Positions 1 through 9,581 are shown, numbered from the stretch's first letter. The stretch: DNA of 64,000 nt from Planctomycetaceae bacterium (GCA_003233055.1 QIKP01000051.1:1-64000), one strand, 5' to 3'. Notes: generated by a model not told the origin, from the sequence alone. Numbers and translations: made by a program.

Positions 1-1873
1 CACCACCGTTCTCCGCGCTGTCGTTCTCCGCGCTGCCGTCAGCATCGCCGTTCTCAGCGTTGCCGCCCTCCGCGCTGTCGTCAGCATCGCCGTCCTCTGC
101 GTTGCCGCCCTCCGCACTATCGCCCTCCACGCCGCCCTCTTCTGTGCTGTCGCCGTTTTCGTCGTCGCCGTTTGCACTCTCGCTGTCGCCCTTCTCTCCA
201 TTTTTCCCGGCGGCTGAAGCGGGCTCGCCATTCTTGGAAACTCCGACGATGCGGAATTCTTTGTGGATGCTCTCGGCACGGTTGGCTTGCGGCGCCCGAA
301 CGTCGATCGCTTCGGCCCAGTACTCCACCACATCACCTGCTTGGAGACCCTGCTCCGAGGGGGTGAAATTCCATTGCCGGCTATACCTGCCTGCGTGTCG
401 CTTCGATAGCAACGACTGGTCGACCACTCGGTTCCCGTCCGATTTCTCCATCCGAATCCAAACTTCCGCCAGCGCAAAGTCAGGGTCACGTGCGTCCACT
501 TTCAATGAAACCGTCTCGTCGATTTGAATCTCCCGAACCCGCTCGACGGGCTCGGTCAGTTCGATCTCCGGGGCATAGTCTGGCAAGACCTCGATGGAAT
601 GCTGTGGCGGTTTCTTATTGGCAAGGCCTAAGGAGTTGGTGAAACGGAGTTGGTAGCTTGTGTTCCGAATCGCCCGGCGGTCGCCCTCGATTCTAAGGTC
701 GAATCCGACTTGGGCCTTCACGCCCTCGGCGCGCATCCGCTGGTCGAGTCGACCGTCGGAGGCCAGGTCGAGATGGGCTGACTCGATCTCGCTATTCGCC
801 TCGGCATGGATCGTTATCTTGGTCCCTTCGATGGCCCGAATGTCCCCCCGATCGAGGATATCCAGGTCTTCATAGCCTGTGTATTCGGGAAAGTCGTAGC
901 CGACTCGCCGCACGCGGATCGCCGGAGCGGTAAGGACCGTGATGGTGTAGTCGATGCTTCGGCCATCGCCGGCGAGGATTCGGTAGCGAAGGTTTTGGCG
1001 AATGCCCGAGGAACTCCAGGCGTCGCCTTTGGGCGGGAGATGACAAGTGAATTTGCCCGTATCGTTGGCCGCCACCATCGGTACCGATTCGCCCATTCGC
1101 TGGCCCTCCATCGACTCATACGACAGAAGGACCTCCTCGCCTGGGCGGACCCCATGGATGTTCGCCGCAATCTCGACGGAGTCTCCCTGCACGATCTCGA
1201 TGTTGCCTGGTTCGATCTTTGCGATCCGCACCCGACTTGGTGGCGCGAAGTCCGCCCATGGTAAGAGGACCCTTGCGGCCGTCGAGAGGGGACTCTTGGG
1301 CGAAACGATCGAATAGATCACCGCGACGACCGTCATCGCCAGAAGCAAGTAGCCAAGGCGAATGAGTGGGCCACGATCGACCGCCCCCTCGGTGGTCGTT
1401 TGCAAGAGCCGCTTCGCCGCCTGTTCTTCTAGGGCATCGAAAACGGCGGGCGGCATTCCGGGTCGGCGAGACCGGAAGAGCAGGAAGTTGATCAGGCTGT
1501 TTTTAAGCGTCGGGTGCTCGCGCTCGATCGCCTGGGCGGCGTAAGAGGGGTTGATCGGCCGGGTGAGGAGTGGCCAAACCTTCCGCACAAGAAAGTAACC
1601 AACGCCACTGACCAGCACGAAGAAGAGCGAGGTTCGCCCCCAGCTCGACAATCCCCCCGGAAGGATCCAGTGCTCTAGCATCGTCGCCGTCAGCAGAAAC
1701 GCCAGCAGCCCCGCGACGAGCAACAGCAGCGCCTGCGCAAGGTCGACCATTTTCACCGTTCGGCGGGTCTGTTCGATCTGGTCTTCGATGTACTGATGGT
1801 ACTCGACGACCTGGCGATTCGACTTCTTGCGAGTGGCAGGGGGGGGGACGGCAGGGGTTTCGAGAGTTGGCAT
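1..1873 (-). CDS. Membrane-anchored protein of unknown function with acidic repeat tail (C-terminus cut by window edge)
   Basis: An open frame runs leftward from an ATG at 1873 off the window edge, so only the first 624 codons are seen. The N-terminus (MPTLETPAVPPPATRKKSN) is followed by two hydrophobic segments at about residues 45-65 and 80-97, then a third near 165-180. The long extracytoplasmic part contains beta-rich, Ig/bacterial-surface-like stretches. The last visible 60 residues are a low-complexity tail rich in Glu, Asp, Gly, Asn and Ala. The architecture resembles large planctomycete membrane proteins annotated as hypothetical or DUF4175-like; I cannot assign a function. It is divergent from lpxK. 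Confidence 0.75.
   Translation of the reverse strand, partial: MPTLETPAVPPPATRKKSNRQVVEYHQYIEDQIEQTRRTVKMVDLAQALLLLVAGLLAFLLTATMLEHWILPGGLSSWGRTSLFFVLVSGVGYFLVRKVWPLLTRPINPSYAAQAIEREHPTLKNSLINFLLFRSRRPGMPPAVFDALEEQAAKRLLQTTTEGAVDRGPLIRLGYLLLAMTVVAVIYSIVSPKSPLSTAARVLLPWADFAPPSRVRIAKIEPGNIEIVQGDSVEIAANIHGVRPGEEVLLSYESMEGQRMGESVPMVAANDTGKFTCHLPPKGDAWSSSGIRQNLRYRILAGDGRSIDYTITVLTAPAIRVRRVGYDFPEYTGYEDLDILDRGDIRAIEGTKITIHAEANSEIESAHLDLASDGRLDQRMRAEGVKAQVGFDLRIEGDRRAIRNTSYQLRFTNSLGLANKKPPQHSIEVLPDYAPEIELTEPVERVREIQIDETVSLKVDARDPDFALAEVWIRMEKSDGNRVVDQSLLSKRHAGRYSRQWNFTPSEQGLQAGDVVEYWAEAIDVRAPQANRAESIHKEFRIVGVSKNGEPASAAGKNGEKGDSESANGDDENGDSTEEGGVEGDSAEGGNAEDGDADDSAEGGNAENGDADGSAENDSAENGG
38..121 (-). 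repeat. 42-bp tandem repeat inside the acidic tail
   Basis: Two consecutive 42-bp units (38-79 and 80-121) differ at only a few positions and encode a 14-residue acidic unit of the type DSAEGGNAENGDAD. Shorter partial units flank them, so the tail probably grew by slippage. More copies may lie beyond the left edge. Confidence 0.8.
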
Positions 1874-2078
1874 TGCGCTCAATTAGATGCTCTGTTCCGA
1901 ACAAAAGTTCCAGGGTCGCCGGCGAGCGACGCCCCGTCGGAGAAACCGGCAAGCCGTAGCTCCCCGGCGGCTACTCCCTTATTATACAATTCTGGTCGCC
2001 AGCGGCAGAGGATTCCCCGTTCGGGCGGCCAAAGGAGAGATTTTCCCGATTTTTTTGCCCAAAAGGCTCTGGTCCCCG

Positions 2079-3143
2079 ATGTTCAACGCTTCGAGCTTCT
2101 ACGACTTAGTGAGTGGGCGAAAGCAGGGGATTGGGGCGGGAATCGCCCGTGCTTGCCTGCGTCTGGCGGCCATTCCCTATTCCGCCGTCGTTGGCCTACG
2201 CAACTTCCGCTACGACCAGCACTGGGCGGAGATTGTCCGTGTGGGGGTTCCCGTAATAAGCGTTGGCAACTTAACCCTAGGGGGGACCGGGAAGACCCCT
2301 TTCGTGAAATGGATGGCGAAGCACTGCCGCCAGCGCGACCTGCGGGTCGCGATTTTGAGCCGAGGCTACGGTGCTGCGGAGGGGGAAAAAAATGACGAAG
2401 CGATGGAACTCGAACAGGCGTTGCCCGGAGTGCCTCATTTGCAGTCGAAGGACCGAGTGGCGATCGCTCGAAGGGCTAGGGAGCAGTATCGGAGCCAAGT
2501 GCTGGTACTCGACGATGGTTTTCAGCACCGACGACTGGCCCGCGATCTCGACATCGTCTTGTTGGACGCCACGCAACCGTTTGGTTTCGGATATCTCTTT
2601 CCGCGTGGGACACTTCGCGAACCCGCCACGTCGTTGGCCCGTGCGGACGTGGTTTGCTTGAGTCGGGCGAATCAGGTATCGGCGAACGAACGGACTCGGA
2701 TCCGAGGCGAAGTCCAACGCCTTGCACCGCAGGCCGTTTGGTGTGAAGCGATTCATGCGCCGTCGCAACTCATCAATTCGGAGGCCGAGACTCTGCCGAT
2801 CGAGCAGCTTGGGGAGGCGAAGGTGATGGCGTTCTGTGGCATCGGCAACCCGGCGGCGTTCCGTGGCACGCTCGAAGCAGCGGGAGCCCAAGTCGCCGAG
2901 TGGCGAGAATTCCCTGACCACCACCGCTACACGGTCGAAGAGATTGCGGAGATGGGTCGCGCGGCACAGGGGGCGGGTCTGGAGCGAATCGTCTGCACGC
3001 ACAAAGACTTGGTGAAGATCGATCACCGGGCCGTTGCTGGGGTGCCTCTTTGGGCCGTTACGGTAGAACTAGAGTTGTTGGTCGGGGAGACGGAAGTGGC
3101 GAGCGCACTCGATACCCTCCTCGCAACAACTCCCGCTCCTTAG
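2079..3143 (+). CDS. lpxK: Tetraacyldisaccharide 4'-kinase (lipid A biosynthesis)
   Basis: LpxK phosphorylates the 4' position of the tetraacyldisaccharide-1-phosphate lipid A precursor at the inner membrane. The protein shows the family signature: N-terminal amphipathic/hydrophobic region (residues 10-42), then VISVGNLTLGGTGKTP with the P-loop GGTGKTP at 68-74, then ILSRGYG, a DDGFQHRRL motif, and GTLREP further on. The 354-residue length is normal for the family. The frame is open upstream to 1887, but the ATG at 2079 (MFNASSFYDLV) fits the family N-terminus; the upstream part reads as non-coding Arg-rich sequence. A TATACAAT box at 1983-1990 could be a -10 element. The presence of the gene implies an LPS outer membrane. 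Confidence 0.93.
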   Translation: MFNASSFYDLVSGRKQGIGAGIARACLRLAAIPYSAVVGLRNFRYDQHWAEIVRVGVPVISVGNLTLGGTGKTPFVKWMAKHCRQRDLRVAILSRGYGAAEGEKNDEAMELEQALPGVPHLQSKDRVAIARRAREQYRSQVLVLDDGFQHRRLARDLDIVLLDATQPFGFGYLFPRGTLREPATSLARADVVCLSRANQVSANERTRIRGEVQRLAPQAVWCEAIHAPSQLINSEAETLPIEQLGEAKVMAFCGIGNPAAFRGTLEAAGAQVAEWREFPDHHRYTVEEIAEMGRAAQGAGLERIVCTHKDLVKIDHRAVAGVPLWAVTVELELLVGETEVASALDTLLATTPAP

Positions 3144-3153
3144 CCCGATTTTG

Positions 3154-3405
3154 CTAGTTGCTCGTCACGACGATCTGGTTGTCGAGCTGCTCATGGTTGA
3201 GCACACCAAGGGCCGCGTGTTGGGCCAGTTGCTTGGTGTAAAAGGTGGCGCATCGACCTCGTAACACGACCGAAGCGTCGTCCACCGCAACATCCAGTTC
3301 ATGAACCCGATCGCCAATGCGACGACGGATGCGGCCACGGATGATCTCGCCCAACGCAGGCGATGGTGGTTGGCCTCGACCTGGCTTCGCATCTTCGGTG
3401 TCCAT
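3154..3405 (-). CDS. Small BON-domain-like protein
   Basis: The 83-residue product (MDTEDAKPGRG...) contains a pattern typical of BON domains: RGRIRRRIGDRVHELDVAVDDASVVLRGRC split over residues about 22-52, followed by a helix with TKQLAQHAALGVL. BON domains bind membranes or ligands in the periplasm or act as partners of channels. The start at 3405 is chosen because a GGAGAG ribosome-binding site lies four bases upstream. The frame stays open to 3681 with another candidate ATG at 3492, which would add a 29-residue basic/hydrophobic leader. It converges on lpxK with ten bases between the stops. Confidence 0.6.
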   Translation of the reverse strand: MDTEDAKPGRGQPPSPALGEIIRGRIRRRIGDRVHELDVAVDDASVVLRGRCATFYTKQLAQHAALGVLNHEQLDNQIVVTSN

Positions 3406-3768
3406 TCGCTCTCCGTAACCTAACTCTGCTCCGACAGGACTAGCCACTTGCCAGCCAATACTCGCCGCCTGCAACAACCTTCTTTTCGACATCCCAACGA
3501 GTCCTTTCTCGAACCGGACCAAGCCGACAAGAGGAGGAGCCCAACGCAGGGCATCCCCGTATCGGCCAGGTTGCTCGAAACCATAACTGCTCTTGGAAAG
3601 ATCACAAGGAGACAGGATCGCACACGTCCTTCGTGCCAATCTGCGCTTCTTGTTGTTGGTTGTCAATGTGAATTGTTGCATGCAAAACGACGAGGCGCGA
3701 TGGAGCCTTTATCGGAACGAGGGCGCTAGGGGGCTCTAGGGAAAGGGGGAGAGGGAGCCGAGTGCTAG
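3406..3768. other. Gap between the BON-like gene and cysC
   Basis: 363 bases without a confident gene. The right part (about 3700-3765) is purine-rich (runs of G with A). The left part could extend the BON-like gene if the ATG at 3492 or 3681 is used. No strong hairpin or promoter was seen. Confidence 0.4.
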
Positions 3769-4428
3769 CTACAGCAATTTGCCTTCTTGGCGAAGGTAAT
3801 CGACCACACTTGCTGCGAGTACCTGCGCTGTGGCATCGCCCCCCGGTAGGACGACTTCCGCCTGAATGGGGGGCTCGTAGGGGGCGTTGATGCCGGTGAA
3901 GTTCTTAATCTCTCCCGCCCTCGCCTTTTTGTAGAGTCCCTTCGGGTCGCGAGATTCGCAAACTTCGAGCGGCGTATCGACAAAGACCTCGATGAATTCC
4001 CCGTTGCCTAGCATCTGTCTTACGGCGTCGCGGTCGGCCCGGTAGGGACTGACAAACGCGGTAAGTGTAACGATGCCCGCATCGGCAAACAACTGGGCGA
4101 CCGCGCCGACTCGGCGAATGTTTTCCACGCGATCCTCCGGTCCAAAGCCGAGACCAAATCGCTTGGCAAACTCTGCACCATGATGCTCGGTGAGCATCGC
4201 GGGAGTGGCATTGAGCCCATGCCGGACATTGTCGCCATCGAGCAAGTAGGTCTGAACTCCCTGCTGATGCAATTGCTGCTCGACCAAGTTGGCGACGGTA
4301 CTTTTGCCGGAGCCCGAAAGCCCGGTAAACCAGAGGACGCATCCCGAGTGGCCGCTTTGTTTTTCGCGGTCGGCGCGCGTGATGGAATGCTCGTGCCAAA
4401 CGACCGTAGGTTTTTCAGGCTTGGACAT
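3769..4428 (-). CDS. cysC: Adenylylsulfate kinase (APS kinase)
   Basis: CysC phosphorylates adenosine 5'-phosphosulfate to PAPS in the cytoplasm for sulfate assimilation or sulfation. Visible motifs: P-loop GLSGSGKST at residues 36-44, [10 protein letters not shown] at 64-73, [11 protein letters not shown] at 98-108, [48 protein letters not shown] (read in parts). The 219 residues are a little longer than usual because about 22 residues (74-96, including [17 protein letters not shown]) are inserted between the two substrate-binding motifs. The start at 4428 drops a non-conserved 20-residue extension. No ATP sulfurylase gene is adjacent. It lies 71 bp downstream of the acyl-CoA dehydrogenase-like gene on the same strand. 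Confidence 0.93.
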   Translation of the reverse strand: MSKPEKPTVVWHEHSITRADREKQSGHSGCVLWFTGLSGSGKSTVANLVEQQLHQQGVQTYLLDGDNVRHGLNATPAMLTEHHGAEFAKRFGLGFGPEDRVENIRRVGAVAQLFADAGIVTLTAFVSPYRADRDAVRQMLGNGEFIEVFVDTPLEVCESRDPKGLYKKARAGEIKNFTGINAPYEPPIQAEVVLPGGDATAQVLAASVVDYLRQEGKLL

Positions 4429-4499
4429 GGCGGTGGTTCGTCGTCGGTGATCGGTGTCAGTGGATACTTTTGGCCTGCAACGGACCAACGGCTCTGGGG

Positions 4500-5591
4500 C
4501 TAGTCGGTAATTCCTGCAAGTTCACACAGGTTGGCATTCATCACCGGTTGGGGGCAGCTCCAAACCAGGAAAAAAAGCGCCTCTCGGCACCAGCGTTCTA
4601 CGGGATGGCCCACGACGTATCCTGCCCCTTTCGCCGCCGCCATGGAAGCCTGGGTCGCGCGAAGGACGAGGCTGTTGGCCCGCTGGCGGAGCGATTCGTT
4701 CGTGCAGACCGCCTCTCCGCTCGCGATGATTAGGACGTCGCCTACCACGTCGGCCAGTTCGGCCGCGAGCGCGGTGTGGATCGGTTTCAGGTCTTGCCGC
4801 TGGATCGCTTCGCCGGCCAGGAATTCGATAGCGGCTGCCGCGAGCCCGAGCGCCAGGGTCGAGGTTTCGTGGCCACCGGATCGTGACGTTCGGCCTGTCA
4901 TCATGACGTTTTCGACCGGCCCAGCGATGAGCCCATCTTGGGTCACCGGGACGTGATTCAGCTCAACTTTCCCTGTTCGGCTCGAGGAGAGTCCTACCAG
5001 ATTGGCTGGCTTTTCTGCCGACAGGCCTGGGGCGTCGGTTGGCACCACAGCGAGGATTTGCTGGTCGGTCGGCTCCTCCCCGGCCATGATGGTCGCGCCG
5101 ATCACTATCCAGTCGGCCCGATCATTGCTGGTAACCCAAGGCGAAAAACCATCGAGGACGAAGTCGCCCCCGTCAGGGATGGCCCGGAGTACCGGCTTGC
5201 GGAAGTGCCGATGACTGGTGGTGAGATGCGAGATGCCGACGGTTGCCAAGGTTTGGCCCGTAGCAAGTGGCGGTAGGAGGCGTTCCTTGAGGCTTTCGTT
5301 CTGGCTGCCAGCGATGCGCCGGCAAGCGCCCGTTCGCTGCGTGATGATGAAGGTCGTCGTGAGGCAGGCCTGCGACAAGGCGAGATAGCCACGCACGGTG
5401 TCGGCTTCGCTCCAGCCTTGCCCCCCCCATTCCTCCGAAAGGAACCACTCGAAGACGCCCGCCTCGCCGCAAAGCGCGAGACTCTCCGCAGGCCAATCGC
5501 CTAACGAATCGGCACCGGCGCGCGACGCCAGTTCCTCGCAAAGTTTTGCGAGGGCAGGGGAGTCGGGATCCGTGATACGAGCAAGCGGCAT
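4500..5591 (-). CDS. Acyl-CoA dehydrogenase family protein
   Basis: The 363-residue product has the acyl-CoA dehydrogenase fold layout: N-terminal helical domain with [21 protein letters not shown], middle beta domain with [14 protein letters not shown] and [23 protein letters not shown], and C-terminal helices ending [20 protein letters not shown], the position of the usual G-Y-x-P-ER-RD motif. The FAD-binding sequences are divergent, and the substrate cannot be named. Spacing to cysC suggests a common minus-strand transcript, but no functional link between the two is known to me. Confidence 0.8.
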   Translation of the reverse strand: MPLARITDPDSPALAKLCEELASRAGADSLGDWPAESLALCGEAGVFEWFLSEEWGGQGWSEADTVRGYLALSQACLTTTFIITQRTGACRRIAGSQNESLKERLLPPLATGQTLATVGISHLTTSHRHFRKPVLRAIPDGGDFVLDGFSPWVTSNDRADWIVIGATIMAGEEPTDQQILAVVPTDAPGLSAEKPANLVGLSSSRTGKVELNHVPVTQDGLIAGPVENVMMTGRTSRSGGHETSTLALGLAAAAIEFLAGEAIQRQDLKPIHTALAAELADVVGDVLIIASGEAVCTNESLRQRANSLVLRATQASMAAAKGAGYVVGHPVERWCREALFFLVWSCPQPVMNANLCELAGITD

Positions 5592-5642
5592 GGGAAGGGT
5601 GACGCGGGTGGCGCATCCGACGGGACGTCGTCGTTGGCGGAT

Positions 5643-5674
5643 AAAAAATTAGCCGACGAGCAACGCCTCGTCGG
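5643..5674 (-). terminator. Rho-independent terminator after glgP
   Basis: On the minus strand CCGACGAG-gcgttg-CTCGTCGG (5653-5674) forms an 8-bp stem and is followed by CTAATTTTTT. It sits 20 bp past the glgP stop. The palindrome belongs to the dispersed GAG-CTACGC-CTC repeat family found elsewhere in the window. Confidence 0.65.
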
Positions 5675-5694
5675 TCGCCCGCTAGGGTATCTCG

Positions 5695-7905
5695 CTACGG
5701 CATCTCGCTACTGAGGCCACCAGCGGCGGGGACGTAACAGTGGCGGACGTAGTCGACCACCATGCGGTGGGCACTGAATCGTGCGGCGAGGGTGGCAATC
5801 GATTCGGTCATCATCGCGATCCACTGCTGGGGCAAACCATCGGCGTCACGATCGTAGAAGCAGGGGATCACTTGCTCGACGAGCGTGTCGTGCAACCGAA
5901 TGGCGTCTCGCTCGTCGGTAATCGCATCATCGACATGCTGAGTTCCGTCGCCGATGGCAAACCCATTACGACCGTTGAACGCTTCGGCCCACCAGCCGTC
6001 AAGAATCGAGCAGTTGAGGCCACCATTGAGGACCACCTTCATGCCGCTCGTGCCGGAAGCTTCGAGTGGCCTTCGCGGGTTGTTGAGCCAAACGTCGACG
6101 CCCTGCACAAGGTGCCTGCCGACATCAATGTCGTAGTCTTCCACGAAGACAACCCGTCCGGCAAACCGGGGGTCGTGCCGCAAATTGGCGATCCTCTTGA
6201 TGAAACTTTTTCCTCCCTCGTCGGCCGGGTGGGCCTTGCCGGAGAAGAGGAATTGCACCGGTCGTTCGGGATCGTTCACCAGTTGGGCGATCTGGTCCAT
6301 TTGCTGCAAGAATAAGTCGGCTCGCTTGTAGGTTGCAAACCGACGTGCGAAGCCAATCGTTAGCGCGCTCGGGTCGAGCGCCGATCGGGCCGCTTCCACG
6401 GCTGCTTCGTCTTCGTTGCGCCGGCGGCATTGTCGGCTGAGGCGCCGGCGGACAAATTCGAGCAGTCGGCTCTTCAGCGCGTGGTGGGTCTCCCATAGCT
6501 CGCCTGGGTCGACTTCGTAAATTCCTCTCCACATGTCCGCGTCTTCGAGATGCCCTCGCCAGGAGCCTCCCAGTTGACGGTCGAAGAGTTGCTGCATCGG
6601 GTGAGCGATCCAGCTCGGGATGTGGACGCCATTGGTGATGTGGCCGATCGGAATTTCTTCTTCGACGCGCCATGGCCAGAGGTGAGCCCACATCCGACGA
6701 GAGACGTGGCCATGCAACGAACTAACGGCATTGGCCCGGCGCGAGAGCTTGAGTCCCGTGACGGTCATGCAAAAACTCTCTTGCTCGTTCTGTGGTTCGA
6801 CGCGGCCGAGCCCCATGAGCTGATCGTGTGAGATCGACAACTGTTCTCGGAGTGGACCGAGATGTTCTTCGACCAGTTCTGCATCGAAGCGGTCGTGGCC
6901 GGCAGGGACCGGGGTATGGGTGGTAAAGACCGTACGCTGAGCCACTTCGCGTAGCGCGTCGTCAAAACTCAGTCCGTCGCCATGCATCCGCTCGCGAATG
7001 ACTTCGAGCGGCGCAAAGGCACTATGGCCTTCGTTCAGGTGATAAGCGCCTGGGGTAATGCCGAGCGCCGCGATCGCCTTGACACCGCCGACACCGAGAA
7101 CCAGTTCCTGACGAATACGGGTCCGGCGGTCGCCGCCGTAGAGCCGGGAAGTTAGCTCGCGATCCTCGGGGCTGTTGCCATCGACATCGCAATCGAGCAG
7201 GTAGAGATTGACCCGACCGACTCGCATGAGCCAGACTTTGGCGAGCAGCGTCCCCGTTCGTGTGTCGATCGATACGGTGATCGGATTGCCATCCGGGCCG
7301 GTGGCCGGGTCCATCGGCAGGTTCTCGACTTTCGTGTCGAGGTATTCTTCTTGCTGGTAGCCATCAACGTCGAGGTGCTGTTTGAAATAGCCTTGGTCGT
7401 AGAAGAGCCCAATCGCGACCAGCGGCACACCGAGCCCGCTCGCTCCTTTGATATGATCGCCGGAAAGGACTCCGAGTCCGCCGGAGTAAATCGGCACCGA
7501 CTCATGGATGCCAAACTCGGCGGAGAAATAGGCGACCGGCTTCGATCCGAGAACCCCCGCGTTGTGCCCGCCCCAGGTGTTTTTCGTCCGCTCGGTATCC
7601 GACAGATACTCTTTGAGCCGGCGATGGGCCTGATTGATGCGGGTGATCATCACCATCTGGCTTACCCGCTCCGCGACCTCCTCGGGATTCATCCCCTTGA
7701 GCAGCGCGATCGGATTATGGTCGACTTGCCGCCACTTCACCGGGTCGAGGTCACGAAAAAGGGCTACGACCTCTGGGTGCCAACTCCACCAGAGGTTGCC
7801 TGCTAGCGTTTGTAGTCGACCATACAGAGCTTGCGGAGAGGTTTCTGTCCAGTTAACCCGTTCTACTGCCGCGACGGTTCCATTTTCTTCTTCCAATTGA
7901 CTCAT
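5695..7905 (-). CDS. glgP: Alpha-glucan (glycogen/maltodextrin) phosphorylase
   Basis: GlgP releases glucose-1-phosphate from alpha-1,4-glucans with a pyridoxal-phosphate cofactor. The 736-residue product matches the short GT35 type found in Thermus and Thermotoga: an N-terminal DUF3417-like segment (NLWWSWHPEVVALFRDLDP), then YFSAEFGIHESVPIYSGGLG, HLNEGHSAF, TTHTPVPAGHDRF, GFARRFATYKRADL, and the PLP-lysine site GTSGMKVVLNGGLN near the C-terminus. The start ATG at 7905 is preceded by an AGGAAG ribosome-binding site and a sigma-70-like promoter. It is monocistronic on this view. Confidence 0.95.
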   Translation of the reverse strand: MSQLEEENGTVAAVERVNWTETSPQALYGRLQTLAGNLWWSWHPEVVALFRDLDPVKWRQVDHNPIALLKGMNPEEVAERVSQMVMITRINQAHRRLKEYLSDTERTKNTWGGHNAGVLGSKPVAYFSAEFGIHESVPIYSGGLGVLSGDHIKGASGLGVPLVAIGLFYDQGYFKQHLDVDGYQQEEYLDTKVENLPMDPATGPDGNPITVSIDTRTGTLLAKVWLMRVGRVNLYLLDCDVDGNSPEDRELTSRLYGGDRRTRIRQELVLGVGGVKAIAALGITPGAYHLNEGHSAFAPLEVIRERMHGDGLSFDDALREVAQRTVFTTHTPVPAGHDRFDAELVEEHLGPLREQLSISHDQLMGLGRVEPQNEQESFCMTVTGLKLSRRANAVSSLHGHVSRRMWAHLWPWRVEEEIPIGHITNGVHIPSWIAHPMQQLFDRQLGGSWRGHLEDADMWRGIYEVDPGELWETHHALKSRLLEFVRRRLSRQCRRRNEDEAAVEAARSALDPSALTIGFARRFATYKRADLFLQQMDQIAQLVNDPERPVQFLFSGKAHPADEGGKSFIKRIANLRHDPRFAGRVVFVEDYDIDVGRHLVQGVDVWLNNPRRPLEASGTSGMKVVLNGGLNCSILDGWWAEAFNGRNGFAIGDGTQHVDDAITDERDAIRLHDTLVEQVIPCFYDRDADGLPQQWIAMMTESIATLAARFSAHRMVVDYVRHCYVPAAGGLSSEMP

Positions 7906-7919
7906 AACGTTCGACTTCC

Positions 7920-7948
7920 TTTGTAAAATGAACCGCGCAACTCGTCAA
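7920..7948 (-). promoter_or_regulatory. Candidate sigma-70-type promoter of glgP
   Basis: On the minus strand TTGACG (7948-7943) and TACAAA (7925-7920) are separated by exactly 17 bases, 15 bp upstream of the glgP ATG. The short distance leaves little more than the ribosome-binding site in the leader. Confidence 0.4.
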
Positions 7949-8103
7949 GAAATCTAGCCATGCCGCATGGGCAATATTATCGGCTTCGCCGCCCCCGCAG
8001 AACAGGGGTACAGCTCAGAAACACCCCGGGTGCTGGCATTGCGCTCCCTGCTAGCGAGAAGATAGGCTAAATGACCCTGCGGATGGAGAACCATTTCTAC
8101 AGC

Positions 8104-8152
8104 CGGACCGCCACGCGGTCCGTGACACCGGCCCCGGTCCGCGTAGCGGTCC
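8104..8152. repeat. Pair of GGACCGC-type palindromes
   Basis: GGACCGC-cac-GCGGTCC (8104-8120) is a perfect 7-bp hairpin. A second, one-mismatch copy GGTCCGC-gta-GCGGTCC follows at 8136-8152. The same unit recurs at 15709-15724 after fhcC. They lie in the 299-bp gap between the divergently transcribed glgP and fhcB. Confidence 0.65.
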
Positions 8153-8204
8153 AGCTAGGTACAGAACCTTACGGGTTCAGGGCCTTGTGCGGTAAACTGA
8201 GAGG

Positions 8205-9476
8205 ATGTCTCCCACTTTGACGACTTGCACCGCTTGCGGCGCGACCTGCGACGATATTCTCCTCGAGATGCGAGAAGGCCGCGTTGCGCAAGCAAAAAAG
8301 GCTTGTCCTTCGGGCGAGGCGTGGTTCGCTACGCCCGTTGCGGAGCAGGCTGCCATGGCGCTAATCGATGGCCAACCGGTAGCGCTCGACGGCACGCTCG
8401 ACGACGCTATCGCCCAGGCCGAAAAAATCCTCACCCAGGCTCGCCACCCGCTGGTCACCGGTCTGAAGCAGGCAACGACCGAGGCAATCCGCGCCGCGAT
8501 TGCGCTTGCCGACAACACCGGCGCGTGCATCGACTGGACCACTTCCGCAGCCGATGCGTCGGCAACGCTTGCCTTGCAAACGGTCGGCGCGGTCACCGCC
8601 ACACTTGGCGAAGTGGCGCAGCGGGCCGATCTGGTGGTTCTCTGGGGGAGCGACCTTGCCACGACCCATCCCCGGCATTTCGAGCGGTATTCCCTTGAGC
8701 CAAGCAGTGCGTGGCTTCCGAACGGTCGGGCCGATCGTACCTTGATCGTCGTCGACGACCACCCAACGGCCACCGCGGAGAGGGCGGATGTTTTTATCCA
8801 AATATCGCCAGGTAGCGACTACGAAGCACTGACCACGCTGCGCTTTTTGGGTACCGCTGCGGGACGGGCCAGCAGTGACGCTCCTAACGAATTGCAGGAC
8901 TTGGCCGCGAGAATGGCAACCGCCAGTTATGGCGCGGTGATCTACGGCGCTCGCCTCGCCGCCGACGGTCCCGAATCGCTTGCCGAGCTGACGCAACTCA
9001 TGGCCGACCTCACGGCGACAACCAGGTTCGTGGCAATCGGCGAAGGGGGCCCAGGCAATGCAACCGGGGCGGCCAGCGCGCTCACCTGGCAAACAGGCTT
9101 TCCGCTCGGTGTGAGCCTTGCCAAAGGCTATCCAGAGTATGGTCCGGGAGAATGGACGACGGAGGCGTTGCTCCGTCGCCGAGAGGTCGACGCCGTGATG
9201 ATCGTCGCGGACGATCTGAACATGCAGGTTTCCTCCGAGGCGCTGGCCCCTCTCGGGAGCCTCCCCACCATCGCCCTCGACTGGCGCGACACCGAGACCA
9301 CCCGCCAAGCGACCGTCGCGTTTCGTGTTGCTAGGCCCGGAGTCGAAACCGGCGGGACGACCTACCGATGCGATGGGATTGTCCTGCCGCTCCGGGGAGC
9401 GGTCGACACATCCCGCCCCTCGGCCGAGTCGATCCTCCAGGAAATCGCGGAAAGACTCTCAAAAAACCAAGATTGA
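8205..9476 (+). CDS. fhcB: Formyltransferase/hydrolase complex subunit B (formylmethanofuran dehydrogenase B-like)
   Basis: The Fhc complex hydrolyses the formyl group of formyl-H4MPT to formate in bacteria with the archaeal-type C1 pathway. This 423-residue protein aligns in character with FwdB/FhcB: N-terminal TTCTACGATCDDI, molybdopterin-oxidoreductase-like fold with ADLVVLWGSDLATTHPRHFERYS, then DRTLIVVDDHPTATAERAD and IQISPGSDYEAL. Cys 8, 11, 15 and 34 keep an iron-sulfur-type spacing, whereas the segment where FwdB carries its Mo/W-ligating Cys lacks one here. The ATG at 8205 is almost directly downstream of GGTAAACTGAGAGG, so the transcript may be nearly leaderless. Confidence 0.88.
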   Translation: MSPTLTTCTACGATCDDILLEMREGRVAQAKKACPSGEAWFATPVAEQAAMALIDGQPVALDGTLDDAIAQAEKILTQARHPLVTGLKQATTEAIRAAIALADNTGACIDWTTSAADASATLALQTVGAVTATLGEVAQRADLVVLWGSDLATTHPRHFERYSLEPSSAWLPNGRADRTLIVVDDHPTATAERADVFIQISPGSDYEALTTLRFLGTAAGRASSDAPNELQDLAARMATASYGAVIYGARLAADGPESLAELTQLMADLTATTRFVAIGEGGPGNATGAASALTWQTGFPLGVSLAKGYPEYGPGEWTTEALLRRREVDAVMIVADDLNMQVSSEALAPLGSLPTIALDWRDTETTRQATVAFRVARPGVETGGTTYRCDGIVLPLRGAVDTSRPSAESILQEIAERLSKNQD

Positions 9477-9504
9477 AGCCCGACCACCGAATCGCAAGAG
9501 AGAG

Positions 9505-9519
9505 GCCTACCGAGTAGGC
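9505..9519 (+). other. Small perfect hairpin between fhcB and the next gene
   Basis: GCCTAC-cga-GTAGGC, followed by TAGTTCTTT. The T-run is broken, so it is at best a weak terminator or a processing site between two co-oriented genes. Confidence 0.3.
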
Positions 9520-9581
9520 TAGTTCTTTGTGATCTGTTCTTTCGACCTGCGCCTAAGTTTCCCACTTACCAGGAGATACCG

